From: Cocos nucifera
Taxonomy: Eukaryota; Streptophyta; Magnoliopsida; Arecales; Arecaceae
Reading direction: 5' to 3'
Assembly (NCBI GenBank): GCA_006176705.1
Contig: QRFJ01002311.1
Coordinates: 62,001-126,000 of the forward strand
DNA length: 64,000 nt
The notes under the pieces were generated by a model. The model saw only the letters and a program-made list of their open reading frames with translations. It searched no databases and was not told the origin of the DNA. Positions 10,512-21,059 of this stretch are shown piece by piece (the first letter of the stretch is position 1; each line of letters opens with the position of its first letter). Made by a program: the position numbers and the translations under genes.

Positions 10512-12632
10512 TGTTAGATATATGTGCCCTAGAAGCTAGAATTGGCTGGCACTTGTAATACACTTCTAGGGCAAAATTATAATTTCCTAATATCAATAAA
10601 ATGGGTTATTTTTCACATATGTGTATTTAGTGTCTGTGACTCTCTTTAGTAGATGAGTCTTGAGTCTATGGTGTGGAGACACCAGAGCGAGAGTACAGAT
10701 ACTCGTTAGAGAATGAGGGCACTGAGCGTGACCACCTCGAGTAGTCATTAGGGAGTCTACCTTCTCGTCAATGACTGACTCGATGCTGCAGTAGTGTGTC
10801 TGGTTCTTTGACCTAAGAGTATGCATCGGCAGTTCACCTTGAGGGTGTTATAGTTTGACTACACCATTACTCGGTCTCCTAGCCATATGGAACCCTGAGG
10901 TGTATGTTGGCTATGACATGTTCATTGTAGGAACTGGATTGCATCAAGATGGAATCTATCTACCTCGGTGGTAGAGGAGCAGCCCTATGATGATCATGAG
11001 AATCAAGTCCAGAAGTCCATGGCCATGGTAGAGTGAAATAATAGAAAGAGTTTCTATTTAGATTTTCACATCGGACTCGAATCGAATGATTACATCATAT
11101 GATAGAAACTAGGGTTTGACGAGTTTACCTTAACCCTAATTTGATCGGGGCTCAAGATAGAAAAACTTAATCACACAGGTAGCTGCACCAAGAGGTTCGC
11201 ATTCAGCTCTGATGGGTTGCCACCATATACTGCTAGGTGTCACTGGTGGATTTTGGGAGCAATTAGAATGATTTAGATGATCGATCATTCTAGCTGTTCG
11301 AATCAGAAGAGTTCTGATCCATCGAAAGGAGTTTCGATGATGTCGATGATAGAGATCATGACATATCCCATTACCATACAGAACTGAACCTAACTGGGTC
11401 ACACAAACAAGGGTTTGAATCTGGTGATCATCAATTGAACTGATCCAGTTCAATTGATCTGAATGAGATTCAATTAGGTTCAAGAAAATCGTGCTAGCAC
11501 TCGATTGAACCTAACGTTCTTCTTTTGCTATCATAAATAAGTTGTCCTGACTGAGCCAAAGGAGTTTGTGCTCAATCAGAGGCCTTCATATGGTCTGACT
11601 GGAGGTTGTCCAAGTCAGAAAAGGTTGTCTTATTTTGTAAGACATTACCTGCCATTTTTGGTCACCTGCCATTTCTTATTCTTTGACTTTGGTCAAAAGT
11701 CTACCTTTGACTGGTCAAACGTTGACCATTGATACTTTGACTTTTGACCACATGTCACTTACCTATTGGAGAGCTGGTGGGGGCCTGTCCCCCTGCCAGA
11801 ACCTGGCAAGGAAGAGGGCGCACGCCACCCTTGGCGTGTGCCCAAGTTGGAGGCGCCTAGGAGTCCTTGTTGGACAAGGACTCCATCTCCTTTTTGGATT
11901 CCAATTAGAGTTCTCCCTAAAACCAACTTTGACTGGTCTTAGGCACCCTCTAAGTAGGAATCCAGGGGATCTCTATTTCCACCAATCAGATTTAGATCTA
12001 ATTTCACAAAGGGTTGTGATTGGTTGGGAAGAAGAGGAGTTGGATCACGCTTAGTCTATAAAAAAGACCCTGCGCCCAACTCAAAGAGGATCGATTTGAG
12101 AAACCCCATGCCCCAAGGCTGCCTCTCCCCTCTTCCTCAATGCCAAACCCACCTTCTCCCTCTCCTCTCCATGTCCAAAAGGATTTTGGAACTTGGTTGG
12201 TGCGATCCAGATCAAAGAAAGGCGAGTGAAAGCTAGAAGGCTGCGCTACTGCAAAGGACGACTGCTGATCTTCAAAAGGAGTTTTGAAGATCCTTCAGAT
12301 CAGATCCAGATCTGATTTTTAGAGGTGTGATAGAGAAGAAGAGGATCTCCAGATCCAGTCCAAGTGGATACCGATAGAGGCTAGGTGCTTGCGTGGCTAG
12401 ATCTAGAACCTTCCGCTGCAAACAGGATCATCAACAGGGTAATAGGATTACCCAAATCAGATAAATTAAATTTAATTTAATTTATTCTTATTTTATTTTA
12501 TTTATTAAAATAATAAATTAGATCTAAAACATTCCAGATCTGATATAGATCAAGAAAAAAAATTTTGAAATATATCTCTTGATCTGATCAGATCTGAATG
12601 AACCTGGATCGGAAAAATAGGATTTCCCTACA
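10512..12632 (+). mobile_element. Solo LTR of the Angela/BARE-like Copia family
   Basis: It starts TGTTAGATATATGTGCCCTA, ends TTTCCCTACA, and is flanked by the perfect 5-bp target duplication AGGAG (10507-10511 and 12633-12637). Length is 2121 bp. No internal region is present, so two LTRs recombined and left one. The body matches 17803-20098 throughout (TGAGTCTATGGTGTGGAGAC, a block around GGTTTGAATCTG, TATA box, an AGATC-rich end). It splits the purine-rich minisatellite. Confidence 0.92.
12057..12065 (+). promoter_or_regulatory. TATA box in the Copia solo LTR
   Basis: TATAAAAAA at 12057 lies at the position equivalent to TATATAAAT at 19512 in the other full LTR. It is the likely core promoter for transcription starting in the LTR. 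Confidence 0.5.
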
Positions 12633-12810
12633 AGGAGGAGGTGGGGGAGAAGGCAGCACTGGTCGGGGAAGAAAGAGGAGGTGGGGGAGGAGGCAGCACC
12701 AGTCGGGGAATGAAAGGGAGGAGGGATCTCATCAGTAGCGAAGAAGTGGGGGAGAGAAAGAGTCTGATCGGGAGAGGAAAAATGAAAATGGGGATGCAGA
12801 TTGAAAAAAA
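12633..12810 (+). repeat. Purine-rich minisatellite, right part, and tail
   Basis: Two near copies of GAGGTGGGGGAG.AGGCAGCA with a C(T/C)(G/A)GTCGGGGAA ending (12638-12710) continue the block at 10250-10511. They are followed by GA-rich non-coding sequence up to the first CACTA-type subterminal repeats. Confidence 0.6.
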
Positions 12811-13055
12811 TAAACTTAACCTATGGCAACAATTTTTGGAACATCACCATAGGTCTACGATAGTGGTTACTGAAAATTGCTACTATAGGTCTATGATAGT
12901 GGCTAAAAAACTATTGCCATTAGTTAATAATTATTTTTTTATTTTTTTAAAATATTATATAATTCTAAAATTTAATATTTATCTTCATCATTTATTATCC
13001 AAATAATTATCATTAGAATATTATCATAAAAGACCGCCTCGATCTGATAGCCTTA
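12811..13055. mobile_element. Left part of an old foldback CACTA-type element (F1)
   Basis: Subterminal-type repeats occur at 12811-12925 (CTATGGCAACAA, ATAGGTCTACGATAGTGGTT, GGTCTATGATAGTGGC). They are followed by a sequence (12930-13055) that is the reverse complement of the arm at 31600-31690 (ATAATTATCATTAGAATATT..GATCTGATAGCC). It breaks off at 13055, and the missing continuation of the arm is found at 30855. The left terminus is not recognisable. Confidence 0.65.
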
Positions 13056-13125
13056 CACTATTACAGAAAAGGGCTACGACTGCGATTCACCTCGATCTGA
13101 TAGCCTTACACTACTATAGAAAAGG
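13037..13125. repeat. 36-bp direct duplication at the F2 left end
   Basis: CCTCGATCTGATAGCCTTAC and the following CACTA.TA.AGAAAAGG occur at 13037-13072 and again at 13090-13125, with two differences. The second copy includes flanking DNA that is not part of F2, so it looks like filler DNA copied from the neighbourhood during break repair. Confidence 0.75.
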
Positions 13126-13462
13126 TGTACATTCTGAACCAACTAACTATGGAATTAAAAGATTTATGTTCATGCATGTATGGCATAGTAATTTATTTAT
13201 GGTATAGTTGAGCTATTTGAGCATAAATTGTGACTATCTATCATTTTAAGTTCTGAAAATTTTTTAAGTCCGAAAACTAGCATCTATAAGAAGGGCTATA
13301 TGAAATATCTTGGAATAAAAAATCTCGATAATTGATCCTTAGGTATTGGTGAGTTACAAAATAATTTTTAATAAATTATGGAGATCCTTTAACATGTTCC
13401 TTATAAAGCAAGTAAATTTTAAAAGTTTTAGATTTAAAAAATTTGAACTAGAACCCAAGTTT
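13126..13462. other. Non-coding AT-rich stretch
   Basis: No recognisable element, ORF or repeat. It lies between the duplicated F2 end and the possible left end of the chromovirus-like LTR. It may belong to that LTR or be filler. Confidence 0.4.
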
Positions 13463-13578
13463 TGGTATCTAATTCTTGAGGATTTTGATTTTTTTGATAT
13501 TTTTATTAAATCCAAATAGGAGGATGTTCCTTATTTACATTTATGTTTTAAAGTTTAACTTAAAAAAAGAAATATAAA
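13463..13578 (+). repeat. Possible left fragment of a chromovirus-like (Del/Tekay-like) LTR
   Basis: TGGTATCTAATTCTTGAGGA followed by TTTTGATTTTTTTGATATTT resembles the start of Del/Tekay-type LTRs. The Tat element inserts at 13578/13579, and the LTR would continue after 27946. The start at 13463 is a guess from the TG. No target duplication was found for this LTR. Confidence 0.35.
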
Positions 13579-14474
13579 TGTTGGGGATAAATCCGCTCCT
13601 ACCGAAGTTTGACCGAAATGTCTGACCTTTGAATTGGCCCATCTGGTATCAACGGCCAGGGATGGACTTCCACCAAATCCATAAGACCTCCCAAACTCCT
13701 TCAGTCATAGGACTTCTGCTGGACTTCTCCTTTAGCAGTCGGACTCCTATCGGACTTCTTCTTCAGCCAGACTGCTTCAGCGATCGAATTCCTACCAGAC
13801 TTCTTTTTCAGCCAAACTCCTTCAGCAGTCAGACTCCTGCTGGACTTCTTCTTCAGCTAGACTCCTTTGACAGTCGAACTCTAGACAAGCTTGTTGCCAG
13901 TCGAACTCTTCTCGGGCTTCTCTGTCTGTCGAGCTTCTCTCAAACTTCTCTTACTAATTGCCCGAAAAGGCTTCGACATCGACTCATGATATGGCAAACG
14001 ACGGCCCAAGCGTGGCTGATCTCAAGAACCTCCGAACTCCTCTGGAATGGTGTTAGTTAAGAATTCTTCATTACTTATGGCTATCCCATCTGAACTTGAG
14101 TTGTCAAACTTCGATGGACTGGCACATCACGACAACAAACACAACCCTCCATAATAAATCCCATGTGGCCTTGAATGGTTCATTACCAGGTGGTTACGAC
14201 TGTTACTATCAGTTTATTATAGGCTCTATCTATATAACGGATCCTTCAGATACGTCTTCTTCTTCAAGTTCTTGATTTTTTTCTAAAAACTTTGCTAAAA
14301 TCTCTCTGAGCACTCCATTTTTGTTAGCCAAAAAGGCTGACTTGATCATCGGAGGGTCTTGCTCGAGCCACCACCCCGACTCCGGATGAGACTTATTTTG
14401 CAGATCACCAATGGTGATCTCATCTTCTCTGACTCTAGCCTTAATTTTGGTGACAACCAGATTTTGCACTAACA
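13579..14474 (+). repeat. 5' LTR of the Tat element
   Basis: It starts TGTTGGGGATAAATCCGCTC and ends TTGCACTAACA. The first ~450 bp are a run of near-repeats of GGACTTCTCCTTCAGC/GGACTCCT(G/A)(C/T)CGGACTT, a pyrimidine-rich internal repeat shared with the 3' LTR. A TATA-like TATATAAC lies near 14231. I did not find a clear primer-binding site after 14474. Confidence 0.85.
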
Positions 14475-14587
14475 GGATTAGCACTAGAGAAAGGATTCTC
14501 CTCTCATTCTTGAGGTTTTCTTATTCTTAGAGGAGTACCCAGCAGAGATTTTTCTTCTTCTGATTTAGAGTTTTCTTTCCAGCAAAG

Positions 14588-15870
14588 ATGCCTCTCAGGA
14601 AGGCTTCAACCCGACGATCAATCATCTCCACGGCCAGATCTCATCCAGATCTGCCCACCCCTATTTTGTCTCCTGCTTTTCGAGCTCCACCAGCTGCAAT
14701 GGTGGATGCAAAATAGTTCAACCTACTGGTCTAGCAAGTTTGCGGCCTCACTAAAACAGTGCGGGCCATGTAGCAACAGCAGCCTTCGGCATCGATTCAG
14801 TTGAAGCAGACTTCTCCGAAACCCTAGGATCTAGTCTGGGGGTGATCGACTTGGGCAAGTTAGTCGATGACCTCCAGAAAGGGGAGGCAGAGGATGGAGA
14901 GCCCTTGCTCTGATCATGACTCAACCCTCGAAGGAACTCTACCCCCATTCTATCAAAAGACTTTGGAGATCCACGATCGTAAGGATCTCCTAGACCAAAA
15001 GCTATAGGAAATGAACAAGCAGATCGAAGAACTCTACCATGCTCCCTCCTCCCATGGCAATGACATTTGCATTGACCCTCCTTTCTCTCAAAAAATTATG
15101 CAGGAACTGATCCCATCGAACTTCAAGCTCTCCTAGTTCAAGAGCTATGACAAGATCACTGATCCGATTGACCACCTAAAGGCCTTTCGATCTATGATGT
15201 TGCTCTATGGCATACCAGATGCCATTCTGTGCCAAGTTTTTTCTTCTACTTTGAAGGGAGCAGCGAGAAACTAGTACTCGATGCTGAAGCCAAGTACGAT
15301 CTTCTCCTTCGATCAAATGAGTCATCAGTTCGTAGCTCATTTCGTCAGCAATCAGTGCCCCCATCGAGGTTCGGACTTCTTCATTAACATCAAGCAGAAG
15401 AAAGGGGAGTCCATCTGGGTCTATGTCATCCAGTTCAATGCTGTTATGCGGGAGGTCCGTAATTTGGATCAGTCTGTCGCTATAGCCGATTGAAGGATGG
15501 ACTTCAGAAGAATGATCTGTTGTTCTCTCTAGAGAAAAAGTATCCTAGGAATTTTGCTGATATGCTAGCTTGGGCTGAAGGTTATACCCAAGCAGAAGAT
15601 GCTTTTAAGGCCAAGGATAGTGAAGCCATCGGAGAGTGGCGAGCGGGCGAATTAAGTATGCCTACAGCTGAAGAAAAGTCGAGCGAAGCTCGGTTGCATT
15701 CCAGAATCCCCCTTGAGTGCAAACGAGTCTGAACTCCTCCTTAGGCTCGGAGATAAAGAAGCCTTAATAGAAGAGCACGACGGAGCTCGCCCCTCAGAAG
15801 GTTTCATAACTATGCTCCCCTCAATGCTCCAAAAATCCAAATACTGATGGAAATCAGGGAGCAATTGTCA
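14588..15870 (+). pseudogene. Tat gag remnant
   Basis: An ATG at 14588 (MPLRKASTRRS) opens a frame that, with several stops, keeps phase to 15493. It contains a typical Gypsy gag core: KITDPIDHLKAFRSMMLLYG, TLKGAARN.YSML, SFDQMSHQFVAHF, KKGESIWVYVIQFN. A frame change at about 15490 leads to LQKNDLLFSLEKKYPRNFADM and WAEGYTQAEDAF. The product would form the virus-like particle. Stops at 14715, 15134, 15271 and others rule out a protein. Confidence 0.75.
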
Positions 15871-15889
15871 AGGCCGAAAAGGATGCACA

Positions 15890-16850
15890 CTTATCTCAGC
15901 AAGCACAATCCCAACAAGTTTTGCCTCTATCATCGTGACCACGGATACGATACTAAAGAATATATTCAGCTCCAAGATAAAATTGAGGAGCTCATCAGGT
16001 AGGGCAGGCTCGATCGATTCCTGCTATGTGGACCTAGGGGATGGAAGGATTGACCGAGGGACCCCCCACCCTTGGAACCGCTAAGGAGGGAGGAGCAACA
16101 AGGAGATTAACCCCCGCTTGGCATCATCAACACCATCTTTGGGGGACTTCGGTGAAGGGAGGCTAGCAGATCGATGGAGCCTGCAAAGAGGTGGAGGACT
16201 GAGGAGCCTATCACTTTCACCAATGAGGATGCCGAAGAGGTCCAGTTCCAGCATAACGATGCAATTATAATCTCTTTAAACATTGCTGACTATGATGTAG
16301 GCCGCATTCTGGTAGATAATGGAAGCTCCATTGATATTTTATTTTACGATGCTTTCTCTAAAATGTCTATATCCAATAACCACCTAGGACCTATGAACTC
16401 TCCACTGGTGGGCTTCACTGACGATGCTGTGTCAGTTGAAGGAATAATAATGCTATCTGTGGCTGTAGGATAATACCCAAAATAGGCCAGAGCGCAGGTC
16501 GATTTTGTGGTAGTAAAGGCCCCATCTATCTACAATGTCATTCTTGGCCGAACTAATCTAAATGCACTCTGAACCATGGTATCGACCTGCTACTTGAAAA
16601 TAAAGTTTTCAACAGGTAGCGAAATATGGGAGATCAGGGCAGATCAGGCATTGGCCAGGCACTGCTACTCCATCGCCTTACAAAAAGGAAGCCAATCTGA
16701 CTTTTGTCCGATTGATGGGCTGAATGTCTGCGATGATCTCACTGAGGAGTGGGGCAAGCCCATGGAAGATCTTGTAACTATTCCTCTAAATGACGAAAGT
16801 ATGGAGCATACGGTGCAGATCGACTCCAACTTGGAAGATGAAGTCTGAGA
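15890..16850 (+). pseudogene. Tat gag end and aspartic protease remnant
   Basis: In frame 1, TYLSKHNPNKFCLYHRDHGY is followed by DTKEYIQLQDKIEELIR. This is the CxxHxxxGHxTxxC zinc-knuckle position with two ligands lost (H to Y, last C to Y). The protease follows: ISLNIADYDVGRILVDNGSS (DNGSS instead of DSG/DTG, usual in this lineage), IDILFYDAF, then VILGRTNLNAL. Stops occur near 16005, 16110, 16473 and 16573. Confidence 0.7.
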
Positions 16851-16908
16851 GCAGCTCATTGCCTTCTTGTAGAAGAATGCTGACATCTTCGCCTGAGTCC
16901 TAGTAGAT

Positions 16909-17802
16909 ATGCGAGGAATTGATGCCAAAGTCATGAAATATCGATTGACTGCTGCTCCTAAGTATAGATCCATGAAAGAGAAAATTCGGGGCCATGCACC
17001 AGAAAGGCAGAAGGCAATATTAGAGGAAGTGGATAAACTCCTCAAAGTCGAATTAATCCTAGAAGTCCACTACCCAAGTTGGGTCTCTAATATGATCCTA
17101 GTTAGGAAGGCCAACGGCAAGTGGAGAATGTGTATCAACTTCAAAAAGCTAAACAAGATCTGCCCAAAGGATAGCTACCCCCTACCCAAAACTGATCAAT
17201 TGATGGATGCAACCTCGGGCCATGAGCTCCTTACCTTCATGGATGCCTTCTCTGGCTATAATCAAATCCAGATGGTATCAGAGGTCGAGGAGAAAAGTAC
17301 TTTTATTACTGATCATGATCTTTATTGTTATAGGGTCATGCTCTTTGGACTTAAAAATATAGGTGCAACCTATCAATGCCTAGTCAATAAGATCTTTAAA
17401 GAGCAGATCGACTGCAACATGAAAGTCTATGTGAACGATATGCTTGTCAAGAGAATCACGTTGCCAACCTTGAAGAAACCTTCAATGCCCTTCGAAGATA
17501 CAAGATGAAGCTGAAACCAACTAAATGCACCTTTGAAGTGACCTCAGAAAAATTTTTGGGGTTCATGGTCTTAAGATGGGGGATCGAAGCTAATCTAGAG
17601 AAAATTCAGGCCATCCAGAAGATGACCGCCCCAAAATTGATAAAAGAAGTATAATGCTTGATCGAAAAGGTGGCATCCTTAAACCACTTTGTCTCAAAGT
17701 TGGCCGAGCAGTGTATGCCCTTCTTCCAGGTCCTCAAGCAACCAAAAAACTTCTGCTAGATAGTAGAGTGCCAACGGGCATTCGAAGAACTCAAGAACTA
17801 TG
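16909..17802 (+). pseudogene. Tat reverse transcriptase and start of RNase H
   Basis: The frame from 16909 shows YPSWVSNMILVRKANGKWRM, CINFKKLNKICPKDSYPLP, FMDAFSGYNQIQM and YRVMLFGLKNIGATYQ. The active site is VYVNDMLVK (17428-17439), so the conserved YVDD has become YVND. A frameshift near 17450 gives KPTKCTFEVTSEKFLGFMV in another frame. Connection and RNase H start (AFEELKNYV) end at 17802, where the Copia solo LTR is inserted. Confidence 0.85.
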
Positions 17803-20098
17803 TGTTAGATATGTGTGCCCTAGAAGTCAGAATTGGCTAACACTTGTTATACATTTCTAAGGGCAAAATTATAATTTGACTATAAATAATAAAATGGATT
17901 ATTTGCTATCATAGTATGTATTTGAAAGTGTTTGTGATACATCCCTTGAGTTAATGGTAATGATAGTTCATATTTTCAAGAGTTGAAAATTTAAAAGATG
18001 AATTTTCATTATTGACTCATAAAATGCTCCTAACCATAGGATCATCATGAGGATGGTGATTGATCTAGAAGGTTGGTGTACAATTGCTTCTTTATAGTAG
18101 ATAAGTCTTGAGTCTATAGTATAGAGACACCGGAGCAAGAGTATAGGTACTCATTAGAGAACGAGGGCACTGAGCATGACTAGCTCAAGCAGTCATTAGG
18201 AAGTCTACCTTCTCATCAATGACTAACTCGAAGCTGTAATTATGCGTCTGGTTCTTTGACCTGAGGTGCATCGGCAGTTCACCTTGAGGATGTTATAGTT
18301 TGACTACACCATGACTCGATCTCCTAGCCATTCAAAATCCTGAGGTGTATGTTGGCTATAGCATATTCATTGTAGGAATCGGATTGCACCAAGAGAAAAT
18401 CTATCTACCTCGGTAGATGAGGAGTAGCCCTATGATGATCATGAAAATCAAGTCCATAAGCCCATGGCCATGGCAGAGTGAAATAATAGAAAAAGTTTCT
18501 ATTAAGATTTTTACATTGGACTTGAATCGAATGATTAATCATATGATGGATATTAGGATTTGATGAGTTCACCTTAACCCTAATCTGATCGGGGCTCAAG
18601 ATAGAAGAACTTAATCACATAGATAACTGCACTGAGAGGTTCATTTTTAGTTCTGATGGATTGCCACCATATGCTGCTAGGTGTCACTGGTAGATTTCGA
18701 GAGCAATTAGAATGATTTAGATGATCAATCAAACTAATTGTCTGAACCAAAAAAATTCTGATCTATTAGAAGGTGTTTCAATGATGTCGATGATAGAGAT
18801 CGCGATATATCTCATTATCATATGGAACTGAATCTAACTGGATCATACAAACAAGGGTTTAGATCCAAATATCATCAATTGAACTAATCTAGTTCAATTG
18901 ATTTGAATTAGATTCAATTAGGTTCAAAAAAATCGTGCTAACATACGATTGAGCCTAATGTTCTCCTTTAATTATCATTAAAAGTTATCTTGACTGAGCC
19001 AAATGTATTTGGACTCACTCAGGTACCTTCGCTTGGTCTGACTGGAACTTGTTTAAGTCAGAAAAAGATTGTCTTAATTTATGAGATAAATTTGAGACAA
19101 CATCTATCATTTTTCGTTACTTGCTAAATCCTATTTCGGATATTTGGTCAAATGTTGACCTTTGACACTTAGACATCTGCCCATGTGTCATGCACCCATA
19201 GGAGAAATTTTTTAGGCTAGTCAACCTACTAAAAAGTAGGTGGATAAAGGGTGCACACCTAGGGAGGCGTGCATCCAAGGATATGGCATTTGGAGTCCTA
19301 TACAGATGGGACTCCACTTGCTTCGTGGAATCAAAGTGGGTGGTGCCAAAGAGACTTGTTTGACCAGTCTTGGTGCCATCTAAGGATGATTCAGAGGGGC
19401 TCTCATCTGATTGGATCAAATGATGTCATCTCACTAATCAGATTTAGATCTGATTGCACAAAAGATCATGATTGACCAGGATGATGTGGCACTGCATGGC
19501 GCAGCAGGGTCTATATAAATCCTATATGCACCTAGGATTAAACATTCTTGCCCATTGCCCATGCCACAAGACTGCCCCTCTCCCTCCTCCATGCCATCTT
19601 TAGGTCTTCTCTCTCCTCTCCACGCCCAAGAATTTTTGGGCTTCAGTTTGGTGCAATCCAAGTAAGAGAAAGGCGACGAGAAAGGAAGAAGACAGCACTG
19701 CTACGAGAGACGACACCTGATCTTCAAAAGGTGTTTTAAAGATCTTTCAAATCAGATCTAGATCTGATATTTGGAGAAGTGATAAAGAAGAAGAAGATCT
19801 TCAGATCCTACCCGAGTGGATACTAGAAGAGGTCAGGCACTTACATGGCTAGATCCAGAATCTCAGAGAGACATCAGGATCATCATAGGATAATCTGATT
19901 ATCCACTACAAGATAAACTTAACTTAAATTTAATTTATTATTTATTTTTATTTTTATTTTCTTTTATTAGATCAATAATATCAAATCTAAAATATCTTAG
20001 ATCTGATCTAGATCCAAGAAAAAAATTTTTAAAATATCTCTCTTGATCCAATCAGATCTGAACGAACCTGACCTAAAAAACAAGATTTTTTTCCTTCA
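17803..20098 (+). mobile_element. Solo Copia LTR inserted in the Tat RNase H
   Basis: It begins TGTTAGATATGTGTGCCCTA and ends TTTTTTTCCTTCA. The flanks are CTATG (17798-17802) and CTATG (20099-20103), a perfect 5-bp target duplication. Length is 2296 bp. It is the same family as 10512-12632 and 8443-8729, with small indels between copies. The host frame reads AFEELKNYV on the left and LIHPPLLTKPKSGEELF on the right, so the insertion point is exact. The internal region was lost by LTR-LTR recombination. Confidence 0.95.
19512..19520 (+). promoter_or_regulatory. TATA box in the Copia solo LTR
   Basis: TATATAAAT at 19512, equivalent to 12057 in the other LTR, lies upstream of a C/T-rich leader. 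Likely the core promoter of this LTR family. Confidence 0.55.
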
Positions 20099-20103
20099 CT
20101 ATG

Positions 20104-20585
20104 TTGATTCATCCCCACTGTTGACAAAGCCCAAGTCTGGAGAAGAATTATTTCTATACGTGATGGTATCTTCTATAGCCCTAGCAGCGGTTCTGATCAA
20201 GGAAGAGGCAAAAGTGCAATGATCGATCTACTACATAAGCCGAGTCTTGAGAGATGCGAAAATTAGGTACACTAAATTGAAAAAATTAACTTACGCTCTT
20301 CTTATTGCAGCCAAGAGACTTCGGTCCTATTTCTCGAGGCACACCATAACGCTCCTCACCGATCAGCTCATCAAAGCAGTTCTTCATCGAACAGATGCTT
20401 CTGAAAGAATTGCGAAGTGGGCTATTGAATTGACGGAATTCAACATAAACTATCAGCCAAGGCCGTCAATCAAAGTCCAGATATTGGCCGACTTTATAGT
20501 AGAGTGTACGATCCTAGATGATGCCAAACCAGAACAAAATGATGCCAGCATTCTGAGATTGCAGCCGAGCTCCATCGAAGAGAGA
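20104..20585 (+). pseudogene. Tat RNase H (first, Gypsy-type), right part
   Basis: Continuing from 17802 after the solo LTR: LIHPPLLTKPKSGEELFLYV, then a stop near 20219, SIYYISRVLRDAKIRYTKLK, AAKRLRSYFSRHTITLLTDQ and AKWAIELTEFNINYQPR. These are the standard Gypsy RNase H blocks; R-Y-T-K-L-K replaces the usual R-Y-T-x-x-E. It would degrade the RNA strand in RNA-DNA hybrids. Confidence 0.85.
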
Positions 20586-21052
20586 GTAGATCTTTTCGAA
20601 GGACTCTGAGCTCTGTATGTGGATGGCTCCTCCAATGCCTCGGGCGTTGGTGCTAGGCTAATCTTGATCAATTTTGAGGGGGTCATCACTGAATATGCAC
20701 CGTGCTTCGAGTTTTCTGCAACAAACAATGGAACAGAATATAAAGCTCTGATAGCGGAGCTCAAGATTGCCAAGAAACTAGAAGTTGATCGGCTTCAAGT
20801 CTACAGTGATTCACAGTTGGTGGTGGAACAGGTCGATGGCAGCTACGAAGCTCAGAAGAAAAATATGATGAAGTATCTTGAAAGAGTGAAGAGCTTGATC
20901 CCAGCCTTCAATGGCTTTAGCATCTGGCAAATTCCAAGGGCAGTGAATGCTAGGGATGACCTCCTATCCAAGCTAGCCATACTCGCCCCCAACAAACTTC
21001 CCAAAGAGGTATACTTTAAAGTGTTGAAATGTCCGAGAATGGAGGAACCATA
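20586..21052 (+). pseudogene. Second RNase H (archaeal-like) of the Tat element
   Basis: After FEGL* the frame reads YVDGSSNASGVGARLIL, SATNNGTEYKALIAELKIAK, LQVYSDSQLVVEQVDGSY and PRAVNARDDLLSKLA. The four acidic residues of an RNase H are visible (D of VDGSS, E of NGTEYKA, D of YSDSQ, D of ARDD). An extra RNase H between the Gypsy one and integrase is a mark of Tat elements. This 144-codon frame (20619-21053) is uninterrupted and is the best conserved part of the pol. Confidence 0.85.
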
Positions 21053-21059
21053 GTCTACA

